Assembly: GCF_003385515.1 (NCBI RefSeq)
Contig: NZ_QNVT01000036.1
Coordinates: 1 to 55,140, forward strand
Length of the DNA: 55,140 nucleotides
Source: Chryseobacterium pennae
GTDB taxonomy: Bacteria; Bacteroidota; Bacteroidia; Flavobacteriales; Weeksellaceae
Direction: 5' to 3'
The notes beneath the pieces were generated by a model, which was given only the letters and a program-made list of their open reading frames with translations, made no database searches and was not told the origin of the DNA. Positions 26,631 to 35,260 of this stretch are shown here, one piece after another. Numbering within the stretch: position 1 is the first letter of the stretch; the number at the start of each line of letters is the position of its first letter. Position numbers and translations under genes: made by a program.

Positions 26631-28223
26631 ATGATTTTACTGCAAAATATATCCTTTGGGTTTCCGGGAGGAGATCTCCTTTTTAATCATATCAATTTAA
26701 CAGTACCATCTCATACCAAATCAGCTTTGGTAGGAAGCAACGGCATGGGAAAATCTACCCTGCTGAAAATTATAGCAAATGAAATACAGCCATTAGAGGG
26801 AAGTGTAAACATTCAGGGTGAAATTTTCTATGTTCCCCAAATGTTCGGAAATTTTAATCATTTAACGATCGCAGAGTGTCTGAATATAGATCAAAAGCTT
26901 TTTGCCCTTGAAAAAATAACAAGTGGGGAAGTGGATGAACATTATTTTGAACTACTGAATGACGACTGGGATATTGAAGAACGCTGTCAGAATGCACTAC
27001 AATATTGGAATCTTCAGGATTTTGACTTAAACCAAAAACTAGAGGGATTGAGTGGCGGACAGAAGACCAAGGTTTTTCTTGCCGGAATTCAGATCAATCA
27101 GCCTGAGATTATTATTTTGGATGAACCTACCAATCATCTGGATCTGGAAGGAAGAAAACTCCTGTATGACCTGATTGAAAAAGTAAGTGCTACCGTTGTT
27201 ATTGTAAGCCATGACCGGACATTGCTGAACCTTGTCGATACAATTTTTGAACTAAGTAATCAGGGAATTGCTACCTATGGCGGAAATTATGATTTCTACA
27301 CAGAGCAGAAGGAAGTGGAGGATGAAGCTTTACAAAATGATATTCATGCCAAAGAACGGGCATTGAAAAAAGCAAAAGAAAAAGAACGGGAAACTCTGGA
27401 ACGAAAACAAAAGCTTGATGCCAGAGGAAAACAGAAACAGGAAAAATCCGGCGTGGCCAGAATTATGATGAATACACTTCGGAACAATGCAGAAAAAAAT
27501 ACCTCAAAACTGAAAAGTGTACATACAGAAAAGATCAGTGGTATCTCAGGAGATCTGAGAGATTTACGTTCCTCTGTAAAGAATACTGATCAGATGAAAG
27601 TCAATTTCAATGATTCCGGTTTACATTCCGGGAAGATTTTAATTACAGCAGAGCATATTAATTTTAGTTATAGTGAAGAAAAGCTCTGGAAAGAGAATCT
27701 TGATCTTGAAGTACGAAGTGGAGACAGAATTTCAATTAAAGGCTCCAATGGTTCAGGAAAAACTACTTTGATAAAGCTTCTTTTGGGAAGTATAAAACCT
27801 TCCATCGGAAATATCAGTATTACTGAGTTCAACAGTATTTATATCGATCAGGAATATTCATTGATTGATAATGAGCTCACATTATATGATTTTGTACAAA
27901 CATTCAATGACAGCGCTTTGCAGGAATCGGAAGTGAAGACCTTATTGTCACGGTTTTTATTCAGTAAAGAAACCTGGGATAAAAAATGCGGTGTTTTAAG
28001 TGGAGGAGAACGGCTGAGACTGCTTCTTTGCGGGCTTTCCATCAGTAATAAAGCTCCGGATATGATGATTCTTGATGAACCTACCAATAATCTGGATTTG
28101 CAGAATGTAGAAATTCTGACCAACTCTATTAAAGATTATCGCGGGACGCTGCTGGTGATCTCGCATGATGAAGTGTTTCTTGAAGAGATTGGAGTGAGCC
28201 GTGAGATTTTATTGGGCTCATAA
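26631..28223 (+). CDS. ABC-F family ATP-binding protein
   Basis: A ribosome-associated ATPase of the ABC-F family: two ABC domains and no membrane segments, 530 aa. Domain 1 has Walker A GSNGMGKST at 35-43, LSGGQKTKV and DEPTNHLDLEG. A charged linker of about 80 residues (ERALKKAKEKERETLERKQK and onward) follows. Domain 2 has GSNGSGKTT, LSGGERLRL and DEPTNNLDLQN. ABC-F proteins either act as translation factors or protect ribosomes from antibiotics; which applies is unknown. ATG at 26631 is preferred because an upstream in-frame ATG (26592) lies in the leader hairpin and would add residues lacking similarity to the family N-terminus. Confidence 0.85.
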   Translation: MILLQNISFGFPGGDLLFNHINLTVPSHTKSALVGSNGMGKSTLLKIIANEIQPLEGSVNIQGEIFYVPQMFGNFNHLTIAECLNIDQKLFALEKITSGEVDEHYFELLNDDWDIEERCQNALQYWNLQDFDLNQKLEGLSGGQKTKVFLAGIQINQPEIIILDEPTNHLDLEGRKLLYDLIEKVSATVVIVSHDRTLLNLVDTIFELSNQGIATYGGNYDFYTEQKEVEDEALQNDIHAKERALKKAKEKERETLERKQKLDARGKQKQEKSGVARIMMNTLRNNAEKNTSKLKSVHTEKISGISGDLRDLRSSVKNTDQMKVNFNDSGLHSGKILITAEHINFSYSEEKLWKENLDLEVRSGDRISIKGSNGSGKTTLIKLLLGSIKPSIGNISITEFNSIYIDQEYSLIDNELTLYDFVQTFNDSALQESEVKTLLSRFLFSKETWDKKCGVLSGGERLRLLLCGLSISNKAPDMMILDEPTNNLDLQNVEILTNSIKDYRGTLLVISHDEVFLEEIGVSREILLGS

Positions 28224-28238
28224 AATATTTATATATTA

Positions 28239-28291
28239 TTTGTCATTCTGCAGAAATCTTTATGTGTAAAAGATTTCTGCGGGACGACAAA
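28239..28291. repeat. Palindromic repeat between convergent genes
   Basis: TTTGTC...TGCAGAAATCTT pairs with AAGATTTCTGC...GACAAA. The word GTCATTCTGC is common in dispersed palindromes of related genomes, by memory. The element fills the gap between the ABC-F and Imm35-like genes and can serve as a two-way terminator. Confidence 0.6.
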
Positions 28292-28292
28292 A

Positions 28293-28865
28293 TTATTTAG
28301 CTTCTGACAATGTCCAGTTGAAATAGATATCTGTGTTAATAAGATCAATAAGAACATCAGCCAAATCATGAGAAAAATATTTACCTAAGTTGATAGGAGT
28401 CTGTTTTAAAATTTCTTCCAATTGTTCTTTAGTGTAATAATGAAAATGTGTTTTATTGTTTTCATCCAGAGTAGAATATTCAATTCTGTTTCTTAATAAA
28501 ACGGTGATCAGGTTATTAAGATCTTCACCATCATCATCTCTGTATATATCATTGATTATTAAATGGTAATTGTTGTTTTGGATATTATATTCTTTATAGA
28601 AAATTTTTATTAACCTTTCCTTATTTAATTTGGTGACTACCTCAATAAGAGCTTGTTTTACTCCTGTAGCACTTCCATATTCAAATATTCTTCCATCCTT
28701 TTTTACAAGAAGTATTGGCCCTTGACCTATTAACATTATTTTTTTATCTTTTGCTTGATAACCGAAGACAAAGATGTCATCATAATCTTCTGTGTAACTA
28801 ACTTCAACATGATCCCCTGCATTATTCAGGACATATTCTTCGGCTGTTTTTATAAACTCATTCAT
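28293..28865 (-). CDS. Protein with N-terminal YrhB/Imm35-like domain
   Basis: A 190-aa soluble protein. The first 80 residues (VEVSYTEDYDDIFVFGY, then GQGPILLVKKDGRIFEYGSATG) resemble the YrhB/immunity-protein-35 fold. The rest, including KEYNIQNNNYHLIINDIYRDDD and a C-terminal HYYTKEQLEEILKQTP, is not recognised. No toxin gene adjoins it, so a role as an immunity protein is unproven. It is third in a minus-strand operon after the zinc ribbon and HEAT genes (16-bp gap). Confidence 0.55.
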   Translation of the reverse strand: MNEFIKTAEEYVLNNAGDHVEVSYTEDYDDIFVFGYQAKDKKIMLIGQGPILLVKKDGRIFEYGSATGVKQALIEVVTKLNKERLIKIFYKEYNIQNNNYHLIINDIYRDDDGEDLNNLITVLLRNRIEYSTLDENNKTHFHYYTKEQLEEILKQTPINLGKYFSHDLADVLIDLINTDIYFNWTLSEAK

Positions 28866-28881
28866 GTTTTTTTATAGCATT

Positions 28882-29400
28882 TTATTTTTTGGTTTTCTTA
28901 ATCGCATCCAGATAAATTTTCTTGATGCTGTTCTTTTCCTCTTTTTCACTAATATTCTCAAGTGCAGGAAGAAGAGTCTTATTGTGTGGAGTTTTCAGTT
29001 TCAGTATTTCTCCCAATGCAAAAGCAGCGCTCCAACGGACAACTGTTCCTTCATGCTCAGTGTTTGCTGTCAGATTGGTGATGGCCATGTCCAGATTCTC
29101 GGGGAATAACTGAGCGGTGTTACCAATCACTTTAGCGCTTTCCCATTTTATTCTGGGAGCTTTTTCAGTAAGGGTATTGGTGATAAAAGTGAATACGGTT
29201 TCGTCTGCCAGGTTAGGGTTTTGCTTGGTAGCATATTCCATAGCTTCTATGCAGGTCCCTTTTACCGGGTCTTTTGCTTTCTCAGCAAAAGCAATCAGTT
29301 CATCTGTTGGCAGAGAAGTATCAATAATCCATTTGCTGATGATTTCTGTTTTTTCCTTTGCTTTGGAAGTCTTGTCTTTAAAAAGTTCTTCTATAGTCAT
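28882..29400 (-). CDS. HEAT-repeat protein
   Basis: A 172-aa protein made of helical repeats: pairs such as PVKGTCIEAMEYATKQNP, KWESAKVIGNTAQLFPENL and RWSAAFALGEILKLKTP are typical HEAT motifs about 35 residues apart. Such proteins serve as protein-binding scaffolds; the partner is unknown. It starts 11 bp after the zinc ribbon gene. Confidence 0.75.
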   Translation of the reverse strand: MTIEELFKDKTSKAKEKTEIISKWIIDTSLPTDELIAFAEKAKDPVKGTCIEAMEYATKQNPNLADETVFTFITNTLTEKAPRIKWESAKVIGNTAQLFPENLDMAITNLTANTEHEGTVVRWSAAFALGEILKLKTPHNKTLLPALENISEKEEKNSIKKIYLDAIKKTKK

Positions 29401-29411
29401 GGTGTTGATTT

Positions 29412-29675
29412 TTAATTTTTCCAGCGTTCTAATTTAGGAATTCCTTTTGAAAATAAACTGGCCAGAAAACCGGGAAACCCTATATCCTTCATTTTATTTT
29501 TTACAAATTCCTGCATTTCCGGTGCTGTGATATTTGATTGTTTGAACTGTCCTTTTTCATAGCAATAATCACAATATTTTGTGCTGATAGAACCGTCAGT
29601 ATTGGTTCCGCCTCCGTTGGGTGATTTTTTCAGAGGCATCCCACAGCTCTGGCAATTTTTGTATACTTTATCCAT
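29412..29675 (-). CDS. Small zinc ribbon protein (Zn_ribbon_2-like)
   Basis: An 87-aa protein with the zinc-binding pattern CQSCGMPL (Cys8, Cys11) and YCDYCYEKG (Cys34, Cys37), matching the putative zinc ribbon family that reads GTNxDGSxSxxYCxYCY. The C-terminal half is a conserved helix (TAPEMQEFVKNKM). Function is unknown. It is the first gene of the operon zinc ribbon, HEAT, Imm35-like. Confidence 0.82.
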   Translation of the reverse strand: MDKVYKNCQSCGMPLKKSPNGGGTNTDGSISTKYCDYCYEKGQFKQSNITAPEMQEFVKNKMKDIGFPGFLASLFSKGIPKLERWKN

Positions 29676-29693
29676 GTTGTATTATATGTTGGA

Positions 29694-29701
29694 CAAAGGT
29701 A
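29694..29701 (-). promoter_or_regulatory. -7 box (TACCTTTG) of the zinc ribbon operon
   Basis: A perfect TAnnTTTG match on the minus strand, 18 bases before the ATG at 29675. Confidence 0.55.
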
Positions 29702-29747
29702 AATAAGGCAACTGTCAACCCTATGTCAGTCTGTTTTTTTATTTGAA

Positions 29748-29906
29748 AGGTAGTTGGGTGCTGGGAGATGGAAGTTGTGGAAGCCGGAGGCTGGGAGTAG
29801 ATGTATATAGCTATTTATTCAGTTTATTTTTAAGAATAATTACAAAGGCTTTCAGAAGTTATTCACCTGGGAGAAACTTCCAGCATCCCTCTTCCTGCTC
29901 CCATCC
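29748..29906. repeat. Intergenic palindrome built from CTGGGAG/CTTCCAGC words
   Basis: GGTGCTGGGAGATGGAAG, repeated in degenerate form as GCCGGAGGCTGGGAG, faces ACTTCCAGCATCCCTC and CTTCCTGCTCCCATCC about 100 bases later. This makes nested imperfect inverted repeats. The element fills the gap between the zinc ribbon operon and the WYL gene. Confidence 0.6.
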
Positions 29907-29912
29907 TATAAA

Positions 29913-30593
29913 CTACGTCAAAGAATTAATATACTCCTCAAGGGTAAAATGCATCTCTTTTTTGAATGGCTGATCCGCATTCTTCAAGTCCTGAATCTGC
30001 AAAACCTTAAAATCCCGGTATTCCTTTCTTTTCCAGCACCATGCAATCAGATGCCATTGGTTGGTGTAAAAGCTCATACCGATAGGTTCAATTTCCCTTT
30101 CACTGGTTTCGTTTGAATTGTTGAGATAGCTTATTTTTAAAATCTGCTTATCAACAATAGCATTCTGTATGATGGTAAGATAATCCTTGCTATGGTCGGT
30201 ATCACGAGAAACATAAATGCCGATCTTTTCCTGTAACTGATCAGCTTTTTCCTTCTCGCTATATCGTAAGACCGATTTTATCTTGTCTATTGCATTGCCA
30301 ACATTTTTCTGTATCGTTTTGTCTGTATAACGCTCAGAAAGTTTGGAAATTATAATTAAAGCATTGGCTTCATCACTGGTCAGAAGAACAGGAGGAAGAA
30401 AGAAGCCCTGCAAAACGGTATAGCCTTTCTGCGGTTCATAATCAATAGGAACTCCAATTTCACCCAAAGCTTTAATATCCCTGTAAACCGTTCTGATGCT
30501 GATTTCATATTTGTCAGCAATATAATCAGCGGTTACAAACTTTTTAGATTGCAGGGTGGTAAGCACGGAAATCAGTCGGTCAATTCTGTTCAT
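29913..30593 (-). CDS. YafY-type transcriptional regulator (HTH + WYL)
   Basis: DNA-binding regulator of 226 aa. The N-terminal winged HTH (residues 1-60) has the helix block VTADYIADKYEISIRTVYRDIKAL without a break. The WYL domain (about 135-215) includes ISYLN and MSFYTNQWHLIAWCWKRKEYRDFKV. The WYL domain senses nucleic acid or small ligands in some relatives. No obvious target adjoins it; its own promoter box is at 30612-30619. Confidence 0.85.
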   Translation of the reverse strand: MNRIDRLISVLTTLQSKKFVTADYIADKYEISIRTVYRDIKALGEIGVPIDYEPQKGYTVLQGFFLPPVLLTSDEANALIIISKLSERYTDKTIQKNVGNAIDKIKSVLRYSEKEKADQLQEKIGIYVSRDTDHSKDYLTIIQNAIVDKQILKISYLNNSNETSEREIEPIGMSFYTNQWHLIAWCWKRKEYRDFKVLQIQDLKNADQPFKKEMHFTLEEYINSLT

Positions 30594-30611
30594 TATTTAA
30601 AGCATGAGATT

Positions 30612-30619
30612 CAAAAATA
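30612..30619 (-). promoter_or_regulatory. -7 box (TATTTTTG) of the WYL regulator gene
   Basis: A perfect TAnnTTTG box on the minus strand, 18 bases before the ATG at 30593. The remainder up to 30858 shows no gene; it contains AAATCTGTATAATCTGTAGG, a degenerate repeat phrase also seen near 7.9 kb. Confidence 0.5.
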
Positions 30620-30858
30620 TAAAATTATTGAATATGGTGACCATTTCGGGCGCAGCGCAGCAATCTCAGCACATACAAGTTCTCCCAGATCTTGCAAATA
30701 TATCCATAGACATCAGCGAAATCTGTATAATCTGTAGGAATATCATGAATATTAAACTTTTTGAATGGATTATTGAAAGCAATGGAGGGTAAAACTTGGT
30801 TAGAATAAATGTAAATAGCTTTTGTAACTAAGAAAAAATCTGCAAAACCAGCGAGAGT

Positions 30859-31791
30859 CTATTTACAATGTTTCAAGATCCAATCATAAATCCCGTTCAG
30901 TACCTGCTCCCATATTTCCTCATTTAAAATCTCATGACGCATTTCTGGATAGACCTTCACATTTACATCCTGAAAGCCATCAGCTTTTAAATTGTTAACA
31001 GTAACTATCACTCCCTTGCTGAAATCACCAATCGGATCATTCTGCCCGCTTACAAACAGAAAAGGAAATGACGGAGAAATAGCAGCAGCCCAATCCCTTG
31101 AGGTCGCTCTTTTATAAACCGTAAACAGAGTATAAAAAGCATTGTGAGTAAAAGGAATTCCACACAACTCATCTTGTTCGAAATTTTTTCTGTTCTTAGG
31201 ATTAACACTGAGCCAGCTTGTATCACCAAAGTCTTTATCATCTTTAAAATGCTTATTGTTTACCTTGGTAAAAACAGAATTTAAAAAAGTACGATGTCGT
31301 GGAGCGATCATATTGGCCAAAGATAAATATCCTCTTAATAGGTCAATTCCCGGTAAAGGTCCACCAGTTCCTGTGATGATTGCTCCAGCAAATTTATGAC
31401 TGGCCTTCTGAAGTAGACAACGCGTAATAAATGATCCCATGGAATGCCCCAAAATAAAATGGGGAACATCCGGATATTGTACTGCAAGATGATCTGCCAT
31501 CATTTCTGCATCAGCAATCAATCTTTCATCCGGTTTTTCAAGCTGGAAGAACCCGATATCCTTTTTCTCTTTTACAGATTTGCCATGGCCTAGATGGTCA
31601 TAAGTCAGTACTGCAATTCCGTGATTGGCAAAATATTCTGCTATTTCAGCATATCTTCCACTGTGTTCCTGCATGCCGTGAACGATGAGGAGAGTGGCTT
31701 TTGCTGTTTGTGGAATAAACGGAGTGTAGTAAAGCTGGGAGGCTTTGTTGGAGTTGGAGGGAATGTATGCTGATTTTTGAGATACTGGCAT
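30859..31791 (-). CDS. Alpha/beta hydrolase (monoacylglycerol lipase-like)
   Basis: Predicted serine esterase or lysophospholipase of the Hydrolase_4 type, 310 aa, cytoplasmic. The oxyanion block LLIVHGMQEHSGRYAEIAEY is near 35-54, the nucleophile elbow GHSMGS near 118-123, the Asp in SGQNDPIGD near 250, and the His in EMRHEILNE near 287. It is monocistronic, with a -7 box upstream. Confidence 0.88.
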   Translation of the reverse strand: MPVSQKSAYIPSNSNKASQLYYTPFIPQTAKATLLIVHGMQEHSGRYAEIAEYFANHGIAVLTYDHLGHGKSVKEKKDIGFFQLEKPDERLIADAEMMADHLAVQYPDVPHFILGHSMGSFITRCLLQKASHKFAGAIITGTGGPLPGIDLLRGYLSLANMIAPRHRTFLNSVFTKVNNKHFKDDKDFGDTSWLSVNPKNRKNFEQDELCGIPFTHNAFYTLFTVYKRATSRDWAAAISPSFPFLFVSGQNDPIGDFSKGVIVTVNNLKADGFQDVNVKVYPEMRHEILNEEIWEQVLNGIYDWILKHCK

Positions 31792-31813
31792 AATAGCTTA
31801 TTTAGATGCTAAT

Positions 31814-31821
31814 CAAAGATA
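31814..31821 (-). promoter_or_regulatory. -7 box (TATCTTTG) of the alpha/beta hydrolase gene
   Basis: A perfect TAnnTTTG match on the minus strand, 22 bases before the ATG at 31791. Confidence 0.55.
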
Positions 31822-31851
31822 AGGAATAAAAAATGTTTTAATTAATGGAAA

Positions 31852-32252
31852 CTATTCCTCTTTTTTTATTGATGTTGCCCACAATTTTTTATTCAGCATA
31901 TATTTTTTTTCTATACTTAGATTTGGAATAGTCCAACCGAAATCAGTTTGGCTTTTGTCAATGAGACTTAGTGAGTAAATTTTATCTTTTTCAAAAAAAT
32001 GATTCCCATAAAGTTCTGGGCATTTAACTATAATGGGAATTTTTTTATCTGTATAGTTTTTTAAATTTGAATTAATAATTTCAAATTCTATAATTGTAGC
32101 ATAAGCTATATATATCCACAATTTGGAGGAAGAGAAATATTATTAACTATTCTTCCTGTTACTTCATACTTTCGGACTGTAGTTCGTTTGGTGGAAAAAC
32201 TCAAAGAAATCACTAGAATAAGTGTGAGAGGGAGTAAAATAATATTTTTCAT
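31852..32252 (-). pseudogene. Small secreted protein gene, frameshifted in a TA repeat
   Basis: Two overlapping minus-strand frames join into one plausible protein of about 130 aa. The first (from ATG at 32252) has a signal-peptide-like start MKNIILLPLTLILVISLSFS and runs to PPNCGYI, then stop. The second continues IAYATIIEFEIINSNLKNY to the stop at 31852. The junction is the alternating TA tract at 32107-32115; removing one TA restores a continuous frame. The family is not recognised. It may be a pseudogene, a phase-variable gene or a sequencing error. Confidence 0.6.
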
Positions 32253-32373
32253 TTTAAATATTTGATAGTAAATATAGGCGGTTTTAAGAAGATGCAAAAG
32301 TAAAATAACCATAAATAAGATAATGTTCAACCTCATGATTTTCACCCCACCCCAAAATAAATATCCCCTATAA

Positions 32374-32405
32374 TTTGGCTGTCATTTTTTTTAAAAGTAA
32401 TTTTG
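32374..32405 (+). promoter_or_regulatory. Bacteroidota-type promoter of purA
   Basis: TTTG (32374-32377) and TAATTTTG (32398-32405) are separated by 20 bases, a full consensus pair, 26 bases before the ATG. Confidence 0.75.
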
Positions 32406-32431
32406 CACGAATCTTAAAACAAAAGTAAAAT

Positions 32432-33718
32432 ATGTCAACTTATGTAGTTGTAGGTCTTCAGTATGGAGATGAAGGTAAAGGTAAAATCACGGATGTTTTA
32501 TCAGCAAAATCTGACTATGTAGTGCGTTTCCAAGGGGGAGACAACGCTGGTCACACGGTATATGTTGGTGAAGAAAAATTCGTTCTACACCTTCTTCCTT
32601 CAGGAGTTCTTCAATGCAAAGGGAAATGTATCATTGCGAACGGAGTAGTGGTAAACCCTAAGTCTTTTATTAGAGAAGTTGGTCAGATCGAGAGCAAAAA
32701 CTTGAGAACAGATCACATTTTTATAAGCAGAAGAGCGCATGTTATCATGCCTTACCACATCCTTTTGGATACTTACCGTGAAGAGGAACACGGCGGAACT
32801 CAGATCGGAACAACCAAAAAAGGAATCGGACCTTGCTATGAAGATAAAATCGCAAGAGTCGGAATCAGAATGGTTGACCTATTGAACCCTGAAATTTTAA
32901 GAGATAAAATTGAGAAAAACTTAAAAGTTAAGAACTCTCTTTTTGAAAAATATTACGGAAAACCGACATTAGACGTTGAAGAAATCTATAACGAATATTT
33001 AGAAATCGGAAAACAGCTTCAGGACAGAATCGTTGATACTGAATTAGAGCTAAACGAGGCAATCAGAGACGGTAAAAATGTTTTATTTGAAGGAGCACAG
33101 GCATTAATGCTTGATATCGACTTCGGTACATATCCGTATGTAACTTCATCTTCTCCATCTACAGGAGGGGTTTGTTCAGGAGCAGGAGTTCCACCAACAT
33201 CACTTCAAAACCTGATCGGTGTAGCAAAAGCATACTGTACAAGAGTAGGAAACGGACCTTTCCCATCTGAATTAGACAATGAATTAGGAGAAAAGATCAG
33301 ACAGATCGGTGGTGAATTCGGAGCTACTACAGGGAGACCAAGAAGAACAGGTTGGTTAGACCTTGTTTCTTTAAAGCATGCTTGTATGATCAACGGGATC
33401 AATAACCTTGTGATTACTAAACTTGACGTTCTTACAGGAATTGAAAACCTTAAAATCGTTACGCATTACAAAACTGAAGACGGGAAAATTATCGATTACT
33501 TTACTTCGTCAACAGAGAAGCTATACAACTATGAGCCAATCTACCAGGATTTACCAGGTTGGGCGGAAGATATCACAAAAGCTAGAAGCTATGATGAACT
33601 TCCTGATAACGCTCAGAAATACATCGAGTTTATCGAAAAATATTTAGGAATTAATGTATACTTAGTTTCTGTAGGTCCTGAAAGAAGTCAGAACATCATC
33701 AGAAAAGAATTATTCTAA
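32432..33718 (+). CDS. purA: Adenylosuccinate synthetase
   Basis: Makes adenylosuccinate from IMP, aspartate and GTP, the first committed step to AMP. The 428-aa protein has the GTP loop QYGDEGKGKITDVL at about 9-22 and the IMP-binding signature QIGTTKKGIGPCYEDK near 125-140. GAQALMLDIDFGTYPYVTSSSP (about 222-243) and GRPRRTGWLDLV complete the family motifs. The gene is monocistronic with a strong promoter and terminator. Confidence 0.97.
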   Translation: MSTYVVVGLQYGDEGKGKITDVLSAKSDYVVRFQGGDNAGHTVYVGEEKFVLHLLPSGVLQCKGKCIIANGVVVNPKSFIREVGQIESKNLRTDHIFISRRAHVIMPYHILLDTYREEEHGGTQIGTTKKGIGPCYEDKIARVGIRMVDLLNPEILRDKIEKNLKVKNSLFEKYYGKPTLDVEEIYNEYLEIGKQLQDRIVDTELELNEAIRDGKNVLFEGAQALMLDIDFGTYPYVTSSSPSTGGVCSGAGVPPTSLQNLIGVAKAYCTRVGNGPFPSELDNELGEKIRQIGGEFGATTGRPRRTGWLDLVSLKHACMINGINNLVITKLDVLTGIENLKIVTHYKTEDGKIIDYFTSSTEKLYNYEPIYQDLPGWAEDITKARSYDELPDNAQKYIEFIEKYLGINVYLVSVGPERSQNIIRKELF

Positions 33719-33736
33719 TATTCTTAGAACATATAT

Positions 33737-33772
33737 AAAAAGAGACTGTCAGATTTGATGGTCTCTTTTTTT
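33737..33772 (+). terminator. Terminator after purA
   Basis: AAAAAGAGAC and GTCTCTTTTT form a 10-bp stem followed by T residues. Confidence 0.8.
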
Positions 33773-33783
33773 GTTTGCTATCT

Positions 33784-33808
33784 ATGTCAGGGTTTTAAAC
33801 CTTGACAT
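33784..33808. repeat. Short palindromic repeat (ATGTCAGGGTTTTAAACC...)
   Basis: ATGTCAGGGTTT and AAACCTTGACAT are inverted copies with one mismatch around TTTAAA. It resembles dispersed TGTCAAGGTTTTAAACC-type palindromes of related genomes, by memory. Confidence 0.5.
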
Positions 33809-33877
33809 GGATGATTATGTATTTTCGAAATATTGAAGTTATTAAAAACTCTTATATTTAATCTTATATATAATCGG

Positions 33878-34168
33878 ATGGAAAACAATAAATTGCCTCA
33901 ATCTGCCATGAACAATATTGTAATTAGCTTATACTTTACCATTGCATATGCTGTTTTACTAAGTGTTTATTTAGGATTTCCAATAAATATCCGCAGTAAT
34001 TTTTTGCTGATGTTATTTGTTGTTTGCAGTTTACTGTTTAGTGTTGCTGCTATATATTTTGCTGCTAAAAGTTATAAGGAAGCAAAGATCAGTTCGGTCA
34101 TTCTCATTATTATCAATGCACTGGGGCTATTAATACCATTGATAATGTTGCTGATGATTTTTACATAA
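33878..34168 (+). CDS. Small membrane protein, unknown family
   Basis: A 96-aa protein with three hydrophobic segments (IVISLYFTIAYAVLLSVYL, FLLMLFVVCSLLFSVAAIYF and SVILIIINALGLLIPLIMLL) and a short polar N-terminus. ATG at 33878 is chosen over an in-frame TTG at 33833, which only adds A+T-rich non-conserved codons. No function is suggested. Confidence 0.6.
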   Translation: MENNKLPQSAMNNIVISLYFTIAYAVLLSVYLGFPINIRSNFLLMLFVVCSLLFSVAAIYFAAKSYKEAKISSVILIIINALGLLIPLIMLLMIFT

Positions 34169-34301
34169 TCCAATACTTTGAACGATTTTAAGCGTATATT
34201 TTTACTATTTGAAATGTTAAATTTTAAACATTTTCATAAAATTTTATAATATTATGTTGTTTTGGTAAAATTCTGGCAAATATTTTGATATTGAAACATT
34301 G

Positions 34302-34313
34302 CTTATCGATAAG
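34302..34313. promoter_or_regulatory. Perfect 12-bp palindrome upstream of the TonB-like gene
   Basis: CTTATCGATAAG lies 52 bases before the start codon and could be an operator. No matching regulator is identified. No gene is seen in 34169-34365. Confidence 0.3.
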
Positions 34314-34365
34314 AACTAATCAAACTAATAATCACATTTTTTTAACAGTTTAAATAGTAATAGTG

Positions 34366-35205
34366 ATGAAACACCAGAACCAAAACCAGGAGTTTCGTTT
34401 TAACGAAGTCCTTTTTGAGCACCGAAATAAGCAATACGGTGCTTATGTATTAAGAAACGAATCAGATAGAATATTAACCAAAGCACTTTTTATAGGAGTA
34501 AGTTTAATGGCTGCCGTCTCTATTACACCAGTTGTAATATCAGCTTTTAAAGGCCCGGAGATTTTGCACACTTCTTGTGATGTTGGTCTGATTAATATTC
34601 AAAATGTAGATACTCCAGAAGTAGCGCCTCCTGTAGAAATTATAAAACCAGCAACTGCTCCCGATAAAAGAACATTTGACAGTACAGTGCCTACACCATC
34701 AAGTACAGCACAGGATAATGTGAAAAAAGATGCTGTTCCTGATGATGCTGTGGCAGGCTTTACAGATCATTTTAAAGGAGATGTAGTAGCTCCGAATATG
34801 CCAACAACGGCACATGTGGGATCAGGGCCGGTAATCAATACTCCACCGCCGGTAATTTCAGAGCCGGTAGATAAAAGCAAAATCGTAGATGCAGGCGATC
34901 TTGGAGTGGAAGCAAATTTTAAAGGAGGGATAGATTCTTTCAGAAATAAAGTCATGAACAGCTTCGACGGTTCAGGAATTGAATCAGAAGAAATAATAAA
35001 AACTACGGTTACATTCATTGTAGAAATGGATGGAACAATTTCAGGGGTAAAAGCTAACGGAACCAACGCCGATTTTAATAATGAGGCAATCAGAACAGTG
35101 AAGGCAATTTCAAACAAAGGAATCTGGATTCCTGCCAAAAACAAAAAAGGTGAATTTGTAAGAAGTTACTTCAAATTTCCAATCTCCATGAAGTTTGATA
35201 ATTAA
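34366..35205 (+). CDS. TonB-family energy transducer
   Basis: Carries inner-membrane energy to outer membrane receptors. The 279-aa protein has a short cytoplasmic N-terminus (FRFNEVLFEHRNKQYGAYVLR, a hallmark of Bacteroidota TonB proteins). One transmembrane helix is at about 43-62, followed by a Pro/Ala/Val-rich periplasmic spacer (EVAPPVEIIKPATAP), and a C-terminal TonB-like domain (VTFIVEMDGTISGVKANGT ... GIWIPAKNKKG). ATG at 34366 follows an in-frame GTG at 34363; either could be used. No ExbB/ExbD genes are adjacent. Confidence 0.85.
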   Translation: MKHQNQNQEFRFNEVLFEHRNKQYGAYVLRNESDRILTKALFIGVSLMAAVSITPVVISAFKGPEILHTSCDVGLINIQNVDTPEVAPPVEIIKPATAPDKRTFDSTVPTPSSTAQDNVKKDAVPDDAVAGFTDHFKGDVVAPNMPTTAHVGSGPVINTPPPVISEPVDKSKIVDAGDLGVEANFKGGIDSFRNKVMNSFDGSGIESEEIIKTTVTFIVEMDGTISGVKANGTNADFNNEAIRTVKAISNKGIWIPAKNKKGEFVRSYFKFPISMKFDN

Positions 35206-35230
35206 TATCAAAAATCAATTTTTAATAGTT

Positions 35231-35260
35231 ATCCACAAAGATTTTTTTTTGTGGATAATT
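35231..35260. other. Pair of inverted consensus DnaA boxes, candidate initiator site near parAB
   Basis: TTATCCACA occurs at 35231-35239 on plus and at 35252-35260 on minus. The following 60 bases are very A+T-rich (GTTAAATTGCTTATTAACAG). Two boxes are few for an origin, and the same bases explain a terminator, so the origin reading is tentative. Confidence 0.35.
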
